From Bradyrhizobium lablabi (lineage in GTDB: Bacteria > Pseudomonadota > Alphaproteobacteria > Rhizobiales > Xanthobacteraceae), in the NCBI RefSeq assembly GCF_001440475.1, contig NZ_LLYB01000082.1:1-64000 (forward strand): a stretch of DNA of 64,000 bases, in the 5' to 3' direction. Shown here in pieces: positions 50,699 to 63,877 of the stretch. Each line of letters starts with the position of its first letter. The stretch's first letter is position 1. The position numbers and the translations under genes were made by a program. The notes under the pieces were generated by a model. The model did not search any database. It saw only the letters and a program-made list of their open reading frames with translations, and was not told where the DNA came from.

Positions 50699-50983
50699 TC
50701 AGGATCGGATTTTTGATTGTCGTCCCGGGCCACCCCGCCTGACGCATTCATTGACTTTGTTGTCCATGACCTCGACGTCGGCGTTAGCCGGTATGTTGCA
50801 GTGGCTGGTCGGGCTAGGGGGCAACGCCATCCGGCAATCAGGCCCCTTCAATTCCGCGCGGACCGCGGCGCGGCACTGATACCCCAGCGACTCCGCCTGC
50901 GCTGCCATGGCGGCTCCATTCAAGGCTGCGAAAGCCAGGCAGATTGCCGAGCCTGCGATGAAATTCCTTGTTGAGAGAGACAT
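50699..50983 (-). CDS. Small exported protein with four cysteines
   Basis: The 94-residue protein has a signal peptide (FIAGSAICLAFAALNGAAMA, cut near 28). The mature part has LGYQCRAAVRAELKGPDCRM, SHCNIPANADVEV and NECVRRGG. GGAGG stands nine bases before the ATG. A hairpin terminator follows. No family is recognised. It is divergent from recA. Confidence 0.75.
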   Translation of the reverse strand: MSLSTRNFIAGSAICLAFAALNGAAMAAQAESLGYQCRAAVRAELKGPDCRMALPPSPTSHCNIPANADVEVMDNKVNECVRRGGPGRQSKIRS

Positions 50984-51107
50984 TTGGCGTTGCCTCCAGA
51001 GGTTGTGAGGCCGTGAAACCTACGCTCGAATTTGAGATTAGGACAGCGGTAACCACAAACCAGGGGACCGGGGAGCGGAATATGGGACAGCATCCCCAGC
51101 GCGCGAA

Positions 51108-51143
51108 GAACATATTGCGAACATAGAACAAACGTGGTACAAA
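51108..51143 (+). promoter_or_regulatory. recA promoter with LexA (SOS) box
   Basis: GAACATATTGCGAAC at 51108-51122 matches the alphaproteobacterial LexA box GAAC-N7-GAAC. It overlaps the -35 TTGCGA (51115-51120), which is 17 bases from a -10 TACAAA (51138-51143). LexA binding would block recA until DNA damage. Confidence 0.88.
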
Positions 51144-51225
51144 GATTCCCAGACGAAATCGAACAAAAAAGCCTCTCGCCGCCGTTTGTCCCGCTCGCGA
51201 ATCCCCGCCATAAGGAGCACGTAAT

Positions 51226-52317
<1,092 letters not shown>

Positions 52318-52429
52318 ATTTCAGAAACGCTTCAGGGGTTAAGGCCTGAAACGTGACGGACGGGTGCTGCGGACGTTGAGTTGCCGACGTCTACAGCGCC
52401 CGTTTTGTTGTCTGTGAATGGTGACGAGT

Positions 52430-53410
52430 ATGACGCATCTGGTCCTGACGGCGGATTCCTCAAGTGCGGGCGGCGTTGTATCGGCCGGTCACGCCGATCT
52501 GGCTGTCGCCATCGAGCTTCGGATGGTCTGGGGACCGCCACGCTCCGATGCGGAGCTTGCAGCCTTTTGGGCGGCGAGAACGAGCCAGGAGCCAGGCTCC
52601 CACTGGCTCGATTCGGTGCCGCCGTGGCGTCTGCAGAAATTCGGCATGAGCGATCTCGGATTGATCGACGCGTGCCGGCGCGCTGAAACCGTCGAGTTCT
52701 GGATGGATACAGAGCCGAATGCTCAGCTGGTCCTGATCTGGCTGCTCGATCATCTCGGCCCGCAGGCGAAGAGCCTGGGCATCACGCTGCGGCACGTCGA
52801 TGCCTCTCTCGGCGAGACAGAACCGGCACGCCTCGCCGAGATGAAATTTCCGGGTGTCGCCATCGATGACCGCCATATCGAGGTCGCCGGCCTGGCGTGG
52901 CAGTCCATCCGGGCACCGACGCCGCACGACTGGTTCAACCTGCTGAGCAGGGATCTGAGCATCTTGCCGCAGCTTCGGAGATGCGTTCTGGAAATGCTCG
53001 AAGAGCTGCCGGCGCGCGCAACCGGGCTGGGTGCGTCGGAGCTGCGGATTCTGGAGTTGATCGCAGCCGGGTATGTGTATCCGTTCGACGTGTTTCCCCA
53101 CTACAGGCAGCGCTTTCAGCGCCGCGTGTTCGGCTATTGGGAGGCCGGCGCTCTCCTGGAAGGGCTTGCGCTCGCCCCGGTACCGGCCGTGTCAGGCCTC
53201 GCGGAATGGCCGTTCACGCTGGTGCACAATGAGCGTGAGCGTCTCGCGCGATACAAGGCAAGCCGGCTGTCGCTCACCGCGCTCGGCAAGGCAATTTTGG
53301 CCGGCACCGAGGATTTCAGCCGGCACAACCCGATCGATCGCTGGTGGGGCGGCACGCACCTGACCAACGACCGGCTGTGGCGCTGGGATCCCGTCCTGCT
53401 CGTGCCGTAG
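52430..53410 (+). CDS. DUF1835-like protein
   Basis: The 326-residue protein resembles DUF1835 proteins. The N-terminal half has RMVWGPPRSDAELAAFWAAR and ETVEFWMDTEPNAQLVLIWL; the C-terminal half has GLGASELRILELIAAG, and it ends with RWWGGTHLTNDRLWRWDP. The usual nucleotide-binding-like start appears degenerate here. A GTG four codons upstream (52418) is an alternative start. Function is unknown. It follows recA in the same direction, 112 bases on. Confidence 0.65.
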   Translation: MTHLVLTADSSSAGGVVSAGHADLAVAIELRMVWGPPRSDAELAAFWAARTSQEPGSHWLDSVPPWRLQKFGMSDLGLIDACRRAETVEFWMDTEPNAQLVLIWLLDHLGPQAKSLGITLRHVDASLGETEPARLAEMKFPGVAIDDRHIEVAGLAWQSIRAPTPHDWFNLLSRDLSILPQLRRCVLEMLEELPARATGLGASELRILELIAAGYVYPFDVFPHYRQRFQRRVFGYWEAGALLEGLALAPVPAVSGLAEWPFTLVHNERERLARYKASRLSLTALGKAILAGTEDFSRHNPIDRWWGGTHLTNDRLWRWDPVLLVP

Positions 53411-53447
53411 CAGCGGGTGCGCGAAAGCGAACGCCTCACGGTAGACC

Positions 53448-53569
53448 GTAGGATGGGTAGAGCGACTTGCCCGCCGTAGCTCAACGAGCGAAGGCGGAAG
53501 CGAGCCCCATCATCGTGCCGCATACGGTGATAGCTGTGATGGGTTTCGCTTGCGCTTTACCCATCCTAC
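53448..53569. repeat. Dispersed inverted repeat, GTAGGATGGGTAGAGC family
   Basis: GTAGGATGGGTAGAGC at the left end and GCTTTACCCATCCTAC at the right end pair as inverted copies with one mismatch. The internal GAAGGCGGAAGCGAGCCCCATC and GATGGGTTTCGCTTGCGC add to the hairpin. It lies between two convergent genes. Confidence 0.82.
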
Positions 53570-53576
53570 ACGGCCA

Positions 53577-56450
53577 TCACTCCGCGGCTTGCGCGTAGTC
53601 CGCGACCGGCGGGCATGAGCACACCAGATTGCGGTCGCCATAGACGTTGTCGACGCGCCCGACCGGACTCCAGTATTTGTCCGTGCGCGAGACGCCATCG
53701 GGGAAACAACCCGTGGCGCGGCCATAGGGACGATTCCATGCATCATCGACAATGTCGTGCACGGTGTGTGGGGCGTGGCGGAGCGGCGAGGCTTCAACCT
53801 TCCAGCGGCCGATCTCGATCTCCGTGATCTCGCTGCGGATCGCGATCATGGCGTCGCAGAAGCGGTCGATTTCGGCCTTCGATTCCGATTCGGTCGGCTC
53901 GATCATCAGCGTGCCCGCCACCGGGAAGCTCATGGTCGGCGCATGGAAGCCGTAGTCGATCAGCCGCTTGGCAATGTCGTCGACGGTGACGCCGCTCGTT
54001 GCTTTCAGCGCGCGGGGATCGACGATGCACTCATGCGCGACGCGGCCCTTGGCATTCCTGTAAAGCACCGGGAAATGCGGATCGAGCCGGCTCGCGATGT
54101 AGTTGGCGTTGAGGATCGCGATCTCGGTGGCGCGCGTGAGGCCTTCGCCCGACATCATCAGGATGTAGATGTAGGAGATGGTCAGGATCGACGCCGAGCC
54201 GAACGGTGCCGCCGACACCGGACCGACGGAAGCCGGCACTGTGCCGTCGGTGGCGGGATGGCCGGGCAGATAGGGCGCAAGATGCGCCTTGACGCCGATC
54301 GGGCCCATGCCCGGGCCGCCGCCGCCATGCGGGATGCAGAACGTCTTGTGCAGATTGAGGTGGCTGACGTCAGCGCCGTAATCGCCGGGCCGCGACAGGC
54401 CGACCTGCGCATTCATGTTGGCGCCGTCGAGATAGACCTGGCCGCCATGGCTGTGGACGATGTCGCAGATCTCCGTGATGTGCTCCTCGAACACGCCATG
54501 CGTCGAGGGATAGGTGATCATCACGGCGGCGAGATTCTTCGAATGCTTCTCGGCCTTGGCGCGGAGGTCGTCGACGTCGACGTCGCCGCGCGCGTCGCAG
54601 GCGGTCACCACGACTTCCATGCCGACCATGTGAGCGGAGGCCGGGTTGGTGCCGTGCGCGGAGGAGGGGATCAGGCACACCTTGCGGTGCGGCTCGCCGC
54701 GCGCCGCGTGATAGGCGCGGATCGCCAAGAGCCCGGCATATTCGCCCTGCGCGCCCGAATTCGGCTGCAGCGAGATCGCGTCATAGCCGGTGATGTCGCA
54801 CAGCGCTCTCTCGAGCCGCCTGAACAGCACGTGATAGCCTTTGGCCTGCTCGGACGGCGCGAACGGATGGAGCGAGCCGAACTCGGGCCAGGTCAGCGGG
54901 ATCATTTCCGTGGTCGCGTTCAGCTTCATGGTGCAGGAGCCGAGCGGGATCATGGCGCGGTCGAGCGCGAGATCGCGATCGCTGAGCTTGCGCATGTAGC
55001 GCAACAGCTCGGTCTCGGAACGGTGCGTGTGGAACACGGGATGGGTGAGGAACGCACTGTCGCGTTTCAGGGCGGCGGGCAGGGCCTCGCGCGCGGTCAT
55101 CTCGAATTCGGCATAGGACAGCTTGCCGCCGAATGCACGCCACACCGCCTCGACGGTCTCGGGCGTTGTGGCCTCATCCAGCGCGATGCCGAGCGTGCCG
55201 TCGCCAAGGCGCAGATTGATTTTTTCGGCATGCGCCCGGAGGACGATCTCGCCCTGCTTGGCCCCGACATCCACCGTCACGGTGTCGAAGAACGCCTCGC
55301 TCTGCAATGCAAAGCCGAGCTTGCGCAAGCCCGCTGCCAGCACCGCCGCGCGCCGGTGCACGGTGCGCGCGATGTGGGTCAGCCCTTCGGGGCCGTGATA
55401 GACCGCGTACATCGAGGCGATCACCGCCAGCAGCACCTGCGCGGTGCAGATGTTGGAGGTGGCCTTCTCGCGGCGGATGTGCTGCTCGCGGGTCTGTAGC
55501 GCGAGCCGATAGGCCGGCGCGCCGCGCGAATCCACCGATAGCCCGACGATGCGGCCGGGCAGCGAGCGCTTCAGCGCGTCGCGCACCGCCATATAGGCCG
55601 CATGCGGGCCGCCATAACCCATCGGCACGCCGAATCGCTGTGCCGAGCCGATGGCGATGTCGGCGCCGAGTTCACCGGGCGAGGCGATCAGCGTCAGCGC
55701 CAAAAGATCGGCGGCGACGACGGCGAGCGCGCCCTTGGCGCGCAGCGCCGCGATCGCCGGCTGCAGGTTGCGCACCGTGCCTGACGTGCCCGGATACTGC
55801 AGCACGCCGCCGAATACGTCGGCTTTGTCGAGATCGGTGAGGGGATCGCCGACGACGAGATTCCAGCCCAGCGGCTCGGCGCGGGTGCGCAGCACCGCGA
55901 GCGTCTGCGGATGTACTTCGGCATCGACGAAGAACGACTTTGTCTTGACCTGCGAGGCGCGCTCGGCGAGCGCCATCGCTTCGGCCGCGGCAGTGCCCTC
56001 GTCGAGCAGCGAGGCGTTGGCGACGTCGAGCCCGGTGAGATCGCAGATCATGGTCTGGAAGTTGAACAGCGCCTCCAGCCGGCCCTGGCTGATCTCGGGC
56101 TGATAGGGCGTATAGGCGGTGTACCAGGCCGGGTTCTCCAGAATATTGCGCTGGATCACCGCGGGCAGGATGGTGCCGGAATAGCCTTGGCCGATCAGCG
56201 AGGTGAACACCTCGTTCTGCGCGGCCAGCTCGCGCATATGCGACAGCGCCTCGGTTTCGCTCAATGCAGGCCCCAGATCGAGCGGCGCCTTCTGCCTGAT
56301 GGAGCCGGGCAGCGTCTGGCTCATCAACTCCGTGAGGCTGCTCGCGCCGACGCTGTCCAGCATGGACTGGATGTCGCGGGGCGAGGGGCCGATGTGTCGG
56401 CGCACGAAATCGGTGGCGGCTTCGGCACTGGTCTTGAGCGGCGCGTTCAT
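53577..56450 (-). CDS. gcvP: Glycine dehydrogenase (decarboxylating), P protein
   Basis: The 957-residue protein is a full-length homodimeric P protein. Lys702 in [20 protein letters not shown] binds pyridoxal phosphate. The N-terminal [20 protein letters not shown] and the [20 protein letters not shown] region are typical. It decarboxylates glycine and passes the aminomethyl group to the lipoyl arm of GcvH. It is last in gcvT-gcvH-gcvP, 11 bases after gcvH, and under a glycine riboswitch. Confidence 0.97.
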   Translation of the reverse strand: MNAPLKTSAEAATDFVRRHIGPSPRDIQSMLDSVGASSLTELMSQTLPGSIRQKAPLDLGPALSETEALSHMRELAAQNEVFTSLIGQGYSGTILPAVIQRNILENPAWYTAYTPYQPEISQGRLEALFNFQTMICDLTGLDVANASLLDEGTAAAEAMALAERASQVKTKSFFVDAEVHPQTLAVLRTRAEPLGWNLVVGDPLTDLDKADVFGGVLQYPGTSGTVRNLQPAIAALRAKGALAVVAADLLALTLIASPGELGADIAIGSAQRFGVPMGYGGPHAAYMAVRDALKRSLPGRIVGLSVDSRGAPAYRLALQTREQHIRREKATSNICTAQVLLAVIASMYAVYHGPEGLTHIARTVHRRAAVLAAGLRKLGFALQSEAFFDTVTVDVGAKQGEIVLRAHAEKINLRLGDGTLGIALDEATTPETVEAVWRAFGGKLSYAEFEMTAREALPAALKRDSAFLTHPVFHTHRSETELLRYMRKLSDRDLALDRAMIPLGSCTMKLNATTEMIPLTWPEFGSLHPFAPSEQAKGYHVLFRRLERALCDITGYDAISLQPNSGAQGEYAGLLAIRAYHAARGEPHRKVCLIPSSAHGTNPASAHMVGMEVVVTACDARGDVDVDDLRAKAEKHSKNLAAVMITYPSTHGVFEEHITEICDIVHSHGGQVYLDGANMNAQVGLSRPGDYGADVSHLNLHKTFCIPHGGGGPGMGPIGVKAHLAPYLPGHPATDGTVPASVGPVSAAPFGSASILTISYIYILMMSGEGLTRATEIAILNANYIASRLDPHFPVLYRNAKGRVAHECIVDPRALKATSGVTVDDIAKRLIDYGFHAPTMSFPVAGTLMIEPTESESKAEIDRFCDAMIAIRSEITEIEIGRWKVEASPLRHAPHTVHDIVDDAWNRPYGRATGCFPDGVSRTDKYWSPVGRVDNVYGDRNLVCSCPPVADYAQAAE

Positions 56451-56461
56451 GGCGTGCTTCC

Positions 56462-56827
56462 TTAAGCCGTATGGGCCTTGTACGCGGCCTCATCCATCAG
56501 GCCGCCGAGTTCGCTTGTGTCCGCGATCTTCAGCTTGAAAAACCAGGCCTTGCCGCCGGCGTCGGAATTCACCAGCGCGGGCTCGGCGGCGAGCGCCTCG
56601 TTGACCTCGATCACCTCGCCGGAGATCGGCGCGTAGACATCCGAAGCGGCTTTCACGGATTCGACCACCGCGGCGGCCTCGGCCTTCTTCAGCGCGCGGC
56701 CGACCTTGGGCAGTTCGACGAACACGACGTCGCCGAGTTGCGACTGCGCGTAGTCGGTGACCCCGATGGTGGCGACATCGCCCTCGATGCGGAGCCATTC
56801 GTGGTCGGAGGTGAACAGCGTCGTCAT
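56462..56827 (-). CDS. gcvH: Glycine cleavage system H protein
   Basis: The 121-residue protein has the lipoyl domain: the attachment Lys59 in [20 protein letters not shown], plus [20 protein letters not shown] at the start. It carries the aminomethyl group between P and T proteins. I set the start at ATG 56827, the normal GcvH beginning. It lies between gcvT (37 bases) and gcvP (11 bases). Confidence 0.96.
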   Translation of the reverse strand: MTTLFTSDHEWLRIEGDVATIGVTDYAQSQLGDVVFVELPKVGRALKKAEAAAVVESVKAASDVYAPISGEVIEVNEALAAEPALVNSDAGGKAWFFKLKIADTSELGGLMDEAAYKAHTA

Positions 56828-56864
56828 GAAACTTCCTCTGGCGTTTGAATCAGCGTTTGCAGAT

Positions 56865-58010
56865 TTAGCGTTTGTAGGTGTTGGGAACGAAAGGCATGGA
56901 AGCGACCTGCAGCGGCAGCCGCTGGCCGCGCACTTCGGCAAAAACCTGTGTGCCGGTGGCGGAAAGCGGTGTCGGCAGATAGCCCATCGCCACCGGCGCA
57001 TTGAGGCTCGGCCCGAAGCCGCCGGACGTGACCTTGCCGATCGGCTCGCCCGTGGCGCCATCGGCGAACAACAGCGCGCCTTCGCGCACCGGTGCGCGGC
57101 CTTGCGCGAGCAAGCCGACGCGGCGGCGCGATGCGCCTTTTTCAAATTGTGCGAGAATTTTATCAGCCCCGGGAAATCCGCCCGCGCGGGCGCCGCCGTT
57201 GCGGCGGCTCTTTTGCACCGACCATTCCAGCGCGCCTTCGACCGGCGTCGTCGTGGTGTCGATGTCGTGGCCATAGAGGCAGAGCCCGGCTTCCAGCCGC
57301 AGGCTGTCGCGGGCGCCAAGGCCGATCGGCAATACGTCAGGATTTTGCAGCAGCATCGTCACCAGCGCCTCGGCCTGTGCGGCCGGCACTGAAATCTCAA
57401 AACCGTCCTCGCCGGTATAGCCGGAGCGGGAGACGAAGCAGTCGAAGCCGGCCACCTTGCGCGGACCGGCATCCATGAACTTCATGGCCGTAACGCCGGT
57501 GCCAAGCTTCGCCAGCACCGATTCCGCCTTCGGCCCCTGCAGCGCGATCAGCGCGCGGTCGCTGAGCGAATCGATGACGCAAGCTTCGGAGAGATGCGCG
57601 CGCAAGTGCGCCTCGTCCTCGGCCTTGCAGGCGGCGTTGACCACCAGGAACAGATGGTCGCCGAAATTGGCCACCATCAGATCGTCGAGAATGCCGCCGT
57701 CATGATTGGTGAACTGGGCGTAACGCTGCCGTCCCGGCGGCACCGCCACGATGTCCTGCGGCACCAGCCGCTCCAGCGCCAGCGCCGCGTCCTCGACCTT
57801 GCCGGATTTCGCCCGCAGCGCGAGCTGGCCCATATGGGAGACGTCGAACAGGCCGGCTGAGCTTCGCGTATGCAGATGCTCCTTCAGCACGCCGGCCGGG
57901 AATTGCACCGGCATCTCATAGCCCGCGAACGGAACCATCTTGCCGCCGCGCGCCACATGGAGCGCGTGCAATGGGGTGCGTTTGAGGGGAGATTCGTCGC
58001 GTGCCAGCAT
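56865..58010 (-). CDS. gcvT: Glycine cleavage system T protein (aminomethyltransferase)
   Basis: The 381-residue protein has the T-protein pattern: [15 protein letters not shown], a [20 protein letters not shown] central part and [20 protein letters not shown], which bind tetrahydrofolate. It releases ammonia and makes methylene-tetrahydrofolate. GAGGG precedes the ATG at 58010. It is the first gene after the tandem glycine riboswitch. Confidence 0.97.
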   Translation of the reverse strand: MLARDESPLKRTPLHALHVARGGKMVPFAGYEMPVQFPAGVLKEHLHTRSSAGLFDVSHMGQLALRAKSGKVEDAALALERLVPQDIVAVPPGRQRYAQFTNHDGGILDDLMVANFGDHLFLVVNAACKAEDEAHLRAHLSEACVIDSLSDRALIALQGPKAESVLAKLGTGVTAMKFMDAGPRKVAGFDCFVSRSGYTGEDGFEISVPAAQAEALVTMLLQNPDVLPIGLGARDSLRLEAGLCLYGHDIDTTTTPVEGALEWSVQKSRRNGGARAGGFPGADKILAQFEKGASRRRVGLLAQGRAPVREGALLFADGATGEPIGKVTSGGFGPSLNAPVAMGYLPTPLSATGTQVFAEVRGQRLPLQVASMPFVPNTYKR

Positions 58011-58021
58011 CCGTTAGGCCC

Positions 58022-58052
58022 TCATGGGTTCCGGAGACCAGCCTCCGCAAAC
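58022..58052 (-). promoter_or_regulatory. Hairpin between glycine riboswitch and gcvT
   Basis: On the minus strand GGGTT-CGGAG and CTCCG-AACCC pair with a small bulge and a 6-base loop. It sits about 20 bases below the riboswitch and just above the gcvT ribosome site, so it may be part of the expression platform. This is inference from base pairing. Confidence 0.5.
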
Positions 58053-58072
58053 CCTAAGAAAGCCCCATCTGT

Positions 58073-58226
58073 CGCTGTGCCTGAGAGTATTATCCCGTCG
58101 GCGGACGCCCTGGGCACGTCGCCCGGCGTCACTTTCCAGATGCTATTTCGTCACGCGGTCCGTTTGCCTGAGAGTTTCCGGGGCGGTTGCTCCTTCGGCG
58201 CCGGCGCTGAAGCCGATCTCTCCCGA
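58073..58226 (-). promoter_or_regulatory. Tandem glycine riboswitch
   Basis: On the minus strand the first aptamer has GGGAGAGAT, CGCCGAAGGAGCAA, AAACTCTCAGGCA and GGACCG. The second has CTGGAAAGTGACGCC, CGCCGACGGGATAA, TACTCTCAGGCACAG and CAGATGGGG. The double ACTCTCAGGCA motif is diagnostic. It senses glycine and controls gcvTHP. The second aptamer has a shortened third stem. Confidence 0.95.
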
Positions 58227-58449
58227 CGTGACGTCTTACAAATAGGAGGGAAACACAGGCCTGCCAAGCCTGTCAACGCAGCCGCAGCATTATCAACGGG
58301 ATGTGCGTGCCCATCTTGTGTGCTGCGGCAAGCCTATGATCCGCCTGCACAGTTTCTGGACACCGCAGGCCGCCTTGTCTAAAAGCGTTCCGCCGGAAGG
58401 TTAAGGGCTGGTTGCCGCCTGATCCGGCCCTTTGCCCGATTGGATGAAC

Positions 58450-61122
<2,673 letters not shown>

Positions 61123-61170
61123 GGGAAGCGGCCTTCCTGGCCGACGAGCGGCAGCCCACGGTCTCGCCTG

Positions 61171-62013
61171 TTATTGGTGTTGAGTCCTCAAGCCGGAAAG
61201 AAACTTTCGAGCTTCGGCATCGACGCGACCGCCTCTGGCGGCGACGTCGAGGCGGCCTGACCGGAATTCATACTGGAGAAAGGCGCCATCGTTCCAGGCG
61301 TACGACGTCTTGCACCAATAGCCGTCGCCATTTTCAGAGCACTCGAACGTCAGGGGATGCTGATCCGGAGCCAACGTCCCGGACCTGATGAACACCGGTC
61401 CGTTGGACCGCGATTGTGCGTTCAACGAATCCGCATAGCTCGAACGCGATCCGCCGAAATGGTCCAGTGTCACCTCGTCGGGTGCAAAGACGTATATCTG
61501 AAGCGGAAAATCGAGGCTGTCGATGTTGCCGGGCCGCGCCGACTTGTCTGTAGCACAATAGGTTTTGGCTGCGTCCGGGACTGGACCCGCGCATATGGCC
61601 GGGGTGTACATATCGTATCCCCCAAAGCGCAGTGAGATATTGGTGGCCTGCACAGGCCGCTTTCCATTTTCGCTCAAACCACAGAAGGTCTGAAGGCTGG
61701 CATCGGAAAGGAAATCGGCGTCACCGTAGGCTGTGGTGGGATTGGCCCGATAGATGGTGAAAATAGGGGAAACCGGAATGGCGAATTCGGCGTTCGCGAC
61801 CTTGATGTGGAACGTCGCGCTGGAGCAGGTTTCCGACGGGGCCGGCATATTCCATTCATGCCGCGCGACAGGCCAGAGAAGAATGATCGGAACGACCGCA
61901 AAGCCTGCCGCGCAAATCAGGACGATGTAGAGGAGAGAAAACCCTCTAGATGCCCGGACCAGCGTTAGGGCGCGGATTGCAACGCCCGCGGCGGTAGTGG
62001 CGATATTCTTCAC
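61171..62013 (-). CDS. Membrane-anchored protein of unknown function
   Basis: The 280-residue protein has one N-terminal membrane helix (FSLLYIVLICAAGFAVVPII, about 25-44) and a large outside domain with seven or more cysteines (SETCSSATF, TFCGLSENG, PAICAGPV, TYCATDKS, TFECSENGDGYWCKTSYAW). The start is GTG at 62013. No family is recognised. It is convergent with alaS. Confidence 0.72.
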   Translation of the reverse strand: MKNIATTAAGVAIRALTLVRASRGFSLLYIVLICAAGFAVVPIILLWPVARHEWNMPAPSETCSSATFHIKVANAEFAIPVSPIFTIYRANPTTAYGDADFLSDASLQTFCGLSENGKRPVQATNISLRFGGYDMYTPAICAGPVPDAAKTYCATDKSARPGNIDSLDFPLQIYVFAPDEVTLDHFGGSRSSYADSLNAQSRSNGPVFIRSGTLAPDQHPLTFECSENGDGYWCKTSYAWNDGAFLQYEFRSGRLDVAARGGRVDAEARKFLSGLRTQHQ

Positions 62014-62303
62014 GAGCCTGAATCCTGAACCTCCCGGAGTTCATAGATCGGGCTTCATGAGGACATCGTAAAAGGATTGGACGGCTTCGCCCGCGCAACC
62101 TCACGATGCATTTACCATTCGCCCGCGGTGGCGTCAGGATCGTGTGCTGCAGCGTTCGATTGCGCGACCTGTTGCTGGCAATTCGGTCTCAGGGCGCGCA
62201 TAGTTGCGCCGTCACAATTCCGGATAGGTTCATCGGCGTTGATGACGTGGAGTCTCGCGGGTCAATGCCGGTGATCCCCGGTTCGGACAACCGGAGTCCC
62301 GCC

Positions 62304-62978
62304 ATGTCTGTTACTGCTTCCAGCGAAACACACCGCCAGCACATCTTCAATTCGGCTGAGATGGGTGCCATCGCCCATCTTTACCGGGGCGAGGTCTACC
62401 GTTCGACGATCTGGAGAACGCGGCTCGACAACACGACCAACTGGGCGATCGTCACCATGGGCATCGCGCTGTCGACGACCTTTTCCAGCCCGGAGGCTTC
62501 GCCGCTGCCGCTCCTGCTCGTCGGCCTGCTCATTGCCGTGTTTCTCGGCATGGAGGCGCGACGCTATCGCTACTTCAATGTCTGGCGCGCTCGTGCTCGA
62601 TGGTTGGAGACGAACTTCTACGCGCCGATATTCACCGGTGAAGCCCGCGACGATAGCTGGCAGGTGACGCTCGGGCGTGACTACACCGCGCCCCGCCACC
62701 ATATTTCGTTTGTCCGTGCGGCAGGGCGGCGGCTGCGTCGCAACTACGTCTGGATTCTCGCCGTCCAGGTGATTGCCTATTACGGCAAGATCGCAATCCA
62801 TCCGACGCCCGCGTCAACCCTTGCGGAATTTGTCGATCGCGCCGCGGTCGGACCGATTCCCGGCTGGCTCGTTCTGATCATCGGCTTCCTCTACAATTTC
62901 GGCTGGCTGGCATTCGCGTTCGGCACGATGTGGCTCGATCAACGCGAGCACGGCGGCGACAGGGTGGCGATGGGGTAG
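62304..62978 (+). CDS. DUF2270 integral membrane protein
   Basis: The 224-residue protein has the DUF2270 pattern: AHLYRGEVYRSTIWRTRLDN, a first helix with TNWAIVTMGIALSTTFSSPE, then GMEARRYRYFNVWRARARWL and ETNFYAPIF, and later helices. GGAG lies seven bases before the ATG at 62304. Upstream in-frame codons exist but look non-coding. Function is unknown. Confidence 0.87.
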   Translation: MSVTASSETHRQHIFNSAEMGAIAHLYRGEVYRSTIWRTRLDNTTNWAIVTMGIALSTTFSSPEASPLPLLLVGLLIAVFLGMEARRYRYFNVWRARARWLETNFYAPIFTGEARDDSWQVTLGRDYTAPRHHISFVRAAGRRLRRNYVWILAVQVIAYYGKIAIHPTPASTLAEFVDRAAVGPIPGWLVLIIGFLYNFGWLAFAFGTMWLDQREHGGDRVAMG

Positions 62979-62990
62979 CGGTGAACCCAG

Positions 62991-63278
62991 CTATTCCTCG
63001 TCGAGGTATGGCGCGACGACTTCGCGTGTCTCCTTGCTCGGGACGACCGGGACGATCTCGAAGGTCATGCCGAGATCGCGGTTGTTCGCCAGCACCCATT
63101 CCTGCAGCAGCCGCAGGTCGTCGCATTCCATCAGCTGGAAGCAGCGGTCGAAATTGGGCTCGATCCAGCTTCCGACATAGGTCAGGCTATCAGGGAATTT
63201 GATGCCGGGATCGCGGACGCGCCGGTAGACCGGGATCGGGTCCTGGTTCTTGAAGCGCTCGATCACCATGAACAGCAT
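62991..63278 (-). CDS. DUF3303-family protein
   Basis: The 95-residue protein fits DUF3303: MLFMVIERFKNQDPIPVYRR at the start, YVGSWIEPNFDRCFQLMECD in the middle, and NNRDLGMTFEIVPVVPSKET. It is a small ferredoxin-like fold. GGAG precedes the ATG. It is 27 bases below the DUF3455 gene, so the two probably share a transcript. Function is unknown. Confidence 0.85.
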   Translation of the reverse strand: MLFMVIERFKNQDPIPVYRRVRDPGIKFPDSLTYVGSWIEPNFDRCFQLMECDDLRLLQEWVLANNRDLGMTFEIVPVVPSKETREVVAPYLDEE

Positions 63279-63305
63279 CGGTAATCTCCGGATGGCAGTG
63301 TCGCG

Positions 63306-63815
63306 TCAGCTCTTGCGCAGGAATACGTAGTCTGCGGAGTAGGGCGCGTTGCGGTAACTGCCCGCCTTGTCGCAGGCGCCTTCGAGCTTTCCGCCCGCCG
63401 TGTTGATCCGCTGCACCGTGGTGACGCCGGAGAGGATGCCGGTGCCGCGCCCGGACGTCACCGTCAGCTTCAGCCAGGGAATATCGTCCGCGGTCGCGCC
63501 GGGCGCGTTCCCGGCCGCCTTGCCGACCACGGCGCTCGAGTCGATGTGTTCCCAGTTCGGCCCGGCATAGTGACGGCCAACGGTCTTGCCGTCGAGCAGC
63601 AGCGTCGCGGTCGGCTCGCGGAATGCCCAGGCGAGCTTGCCGTCGGCAGCTGCCTTGCATTCGTAGATCTGCGCGCCTTCGGCGTGAAGCGTGAGCACCA
63701 CGGTCTCGCCGGGTGCCGCGACGGCCTCGGGAAGCGGCGTCTGCGCGGTCGCGGCCAGAACTGAGGCTGACAACACGAACGCAGCGAGCGCGATATTTCT
63801 GAGATACGGCATCAT
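63306..63815 (-). CDS. DUF3455-family exported protein (first copy)
   Basis: The 169-residue product has a signal peptide (cut near LAATA, about 25) and the DUF3455 pattern: GETVVLTLHAEGAQIYECKA, AFREPTATLLLDGKTVGRHY, GPNWEHIDSSAVVGK and the closing YSADYVFLRK. I chose ATG 63815; an ATG nine bases upstream is possible. It is the near copy of the partial gene that runs off the window end. Function is unknown. Confidence 0.85.
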   Translation of the reverse strand: MMPYLRNIALAAFVLSASVLAATAQTPLPEAVAAPGETVVLTLHAEGAQIYECKAAADGKLAWAFREPTATLLLDGKTVGRHYAGPNWEHIDSSAVVGKAAGNAPGATADDIPWLKLTVTSGRGTGILSGVTTVQRINTAGGKLEGACDKAGSYRNAPYSADYVFLRKS

Positions 63816-63826
63816 AGACCCCATGA

Positions 63827-63848
63827 TGTTGGCCCCGAAGGACCAACA
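63827..63848 (-). other. Hairpin with UUCG tetraloop between DUF3455 paralogues
   Basis: On the minus strand TGTTGGTCC, TTCG and GGGCCAACA form a 9-pair stem (one T-G pair) closed by a very stable UUCG loop. It ends a few bases before the start of the first DUF3455 copy. It may slow ribosomes or RNase decay, or end upstream transcripts. The effect is inferred. Confidence 0.6.
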
Positions 63849-63877
63849 CCATCGGCGGCTTATTATGCCGTCATCGT

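Noticed and set aside
50433..50879. Plus-strand frame with a fair ribosome site
   Set aside because: The product has no protein-like pattern, and its second half is antisense to a small exported protein with signal peptide and terminator.
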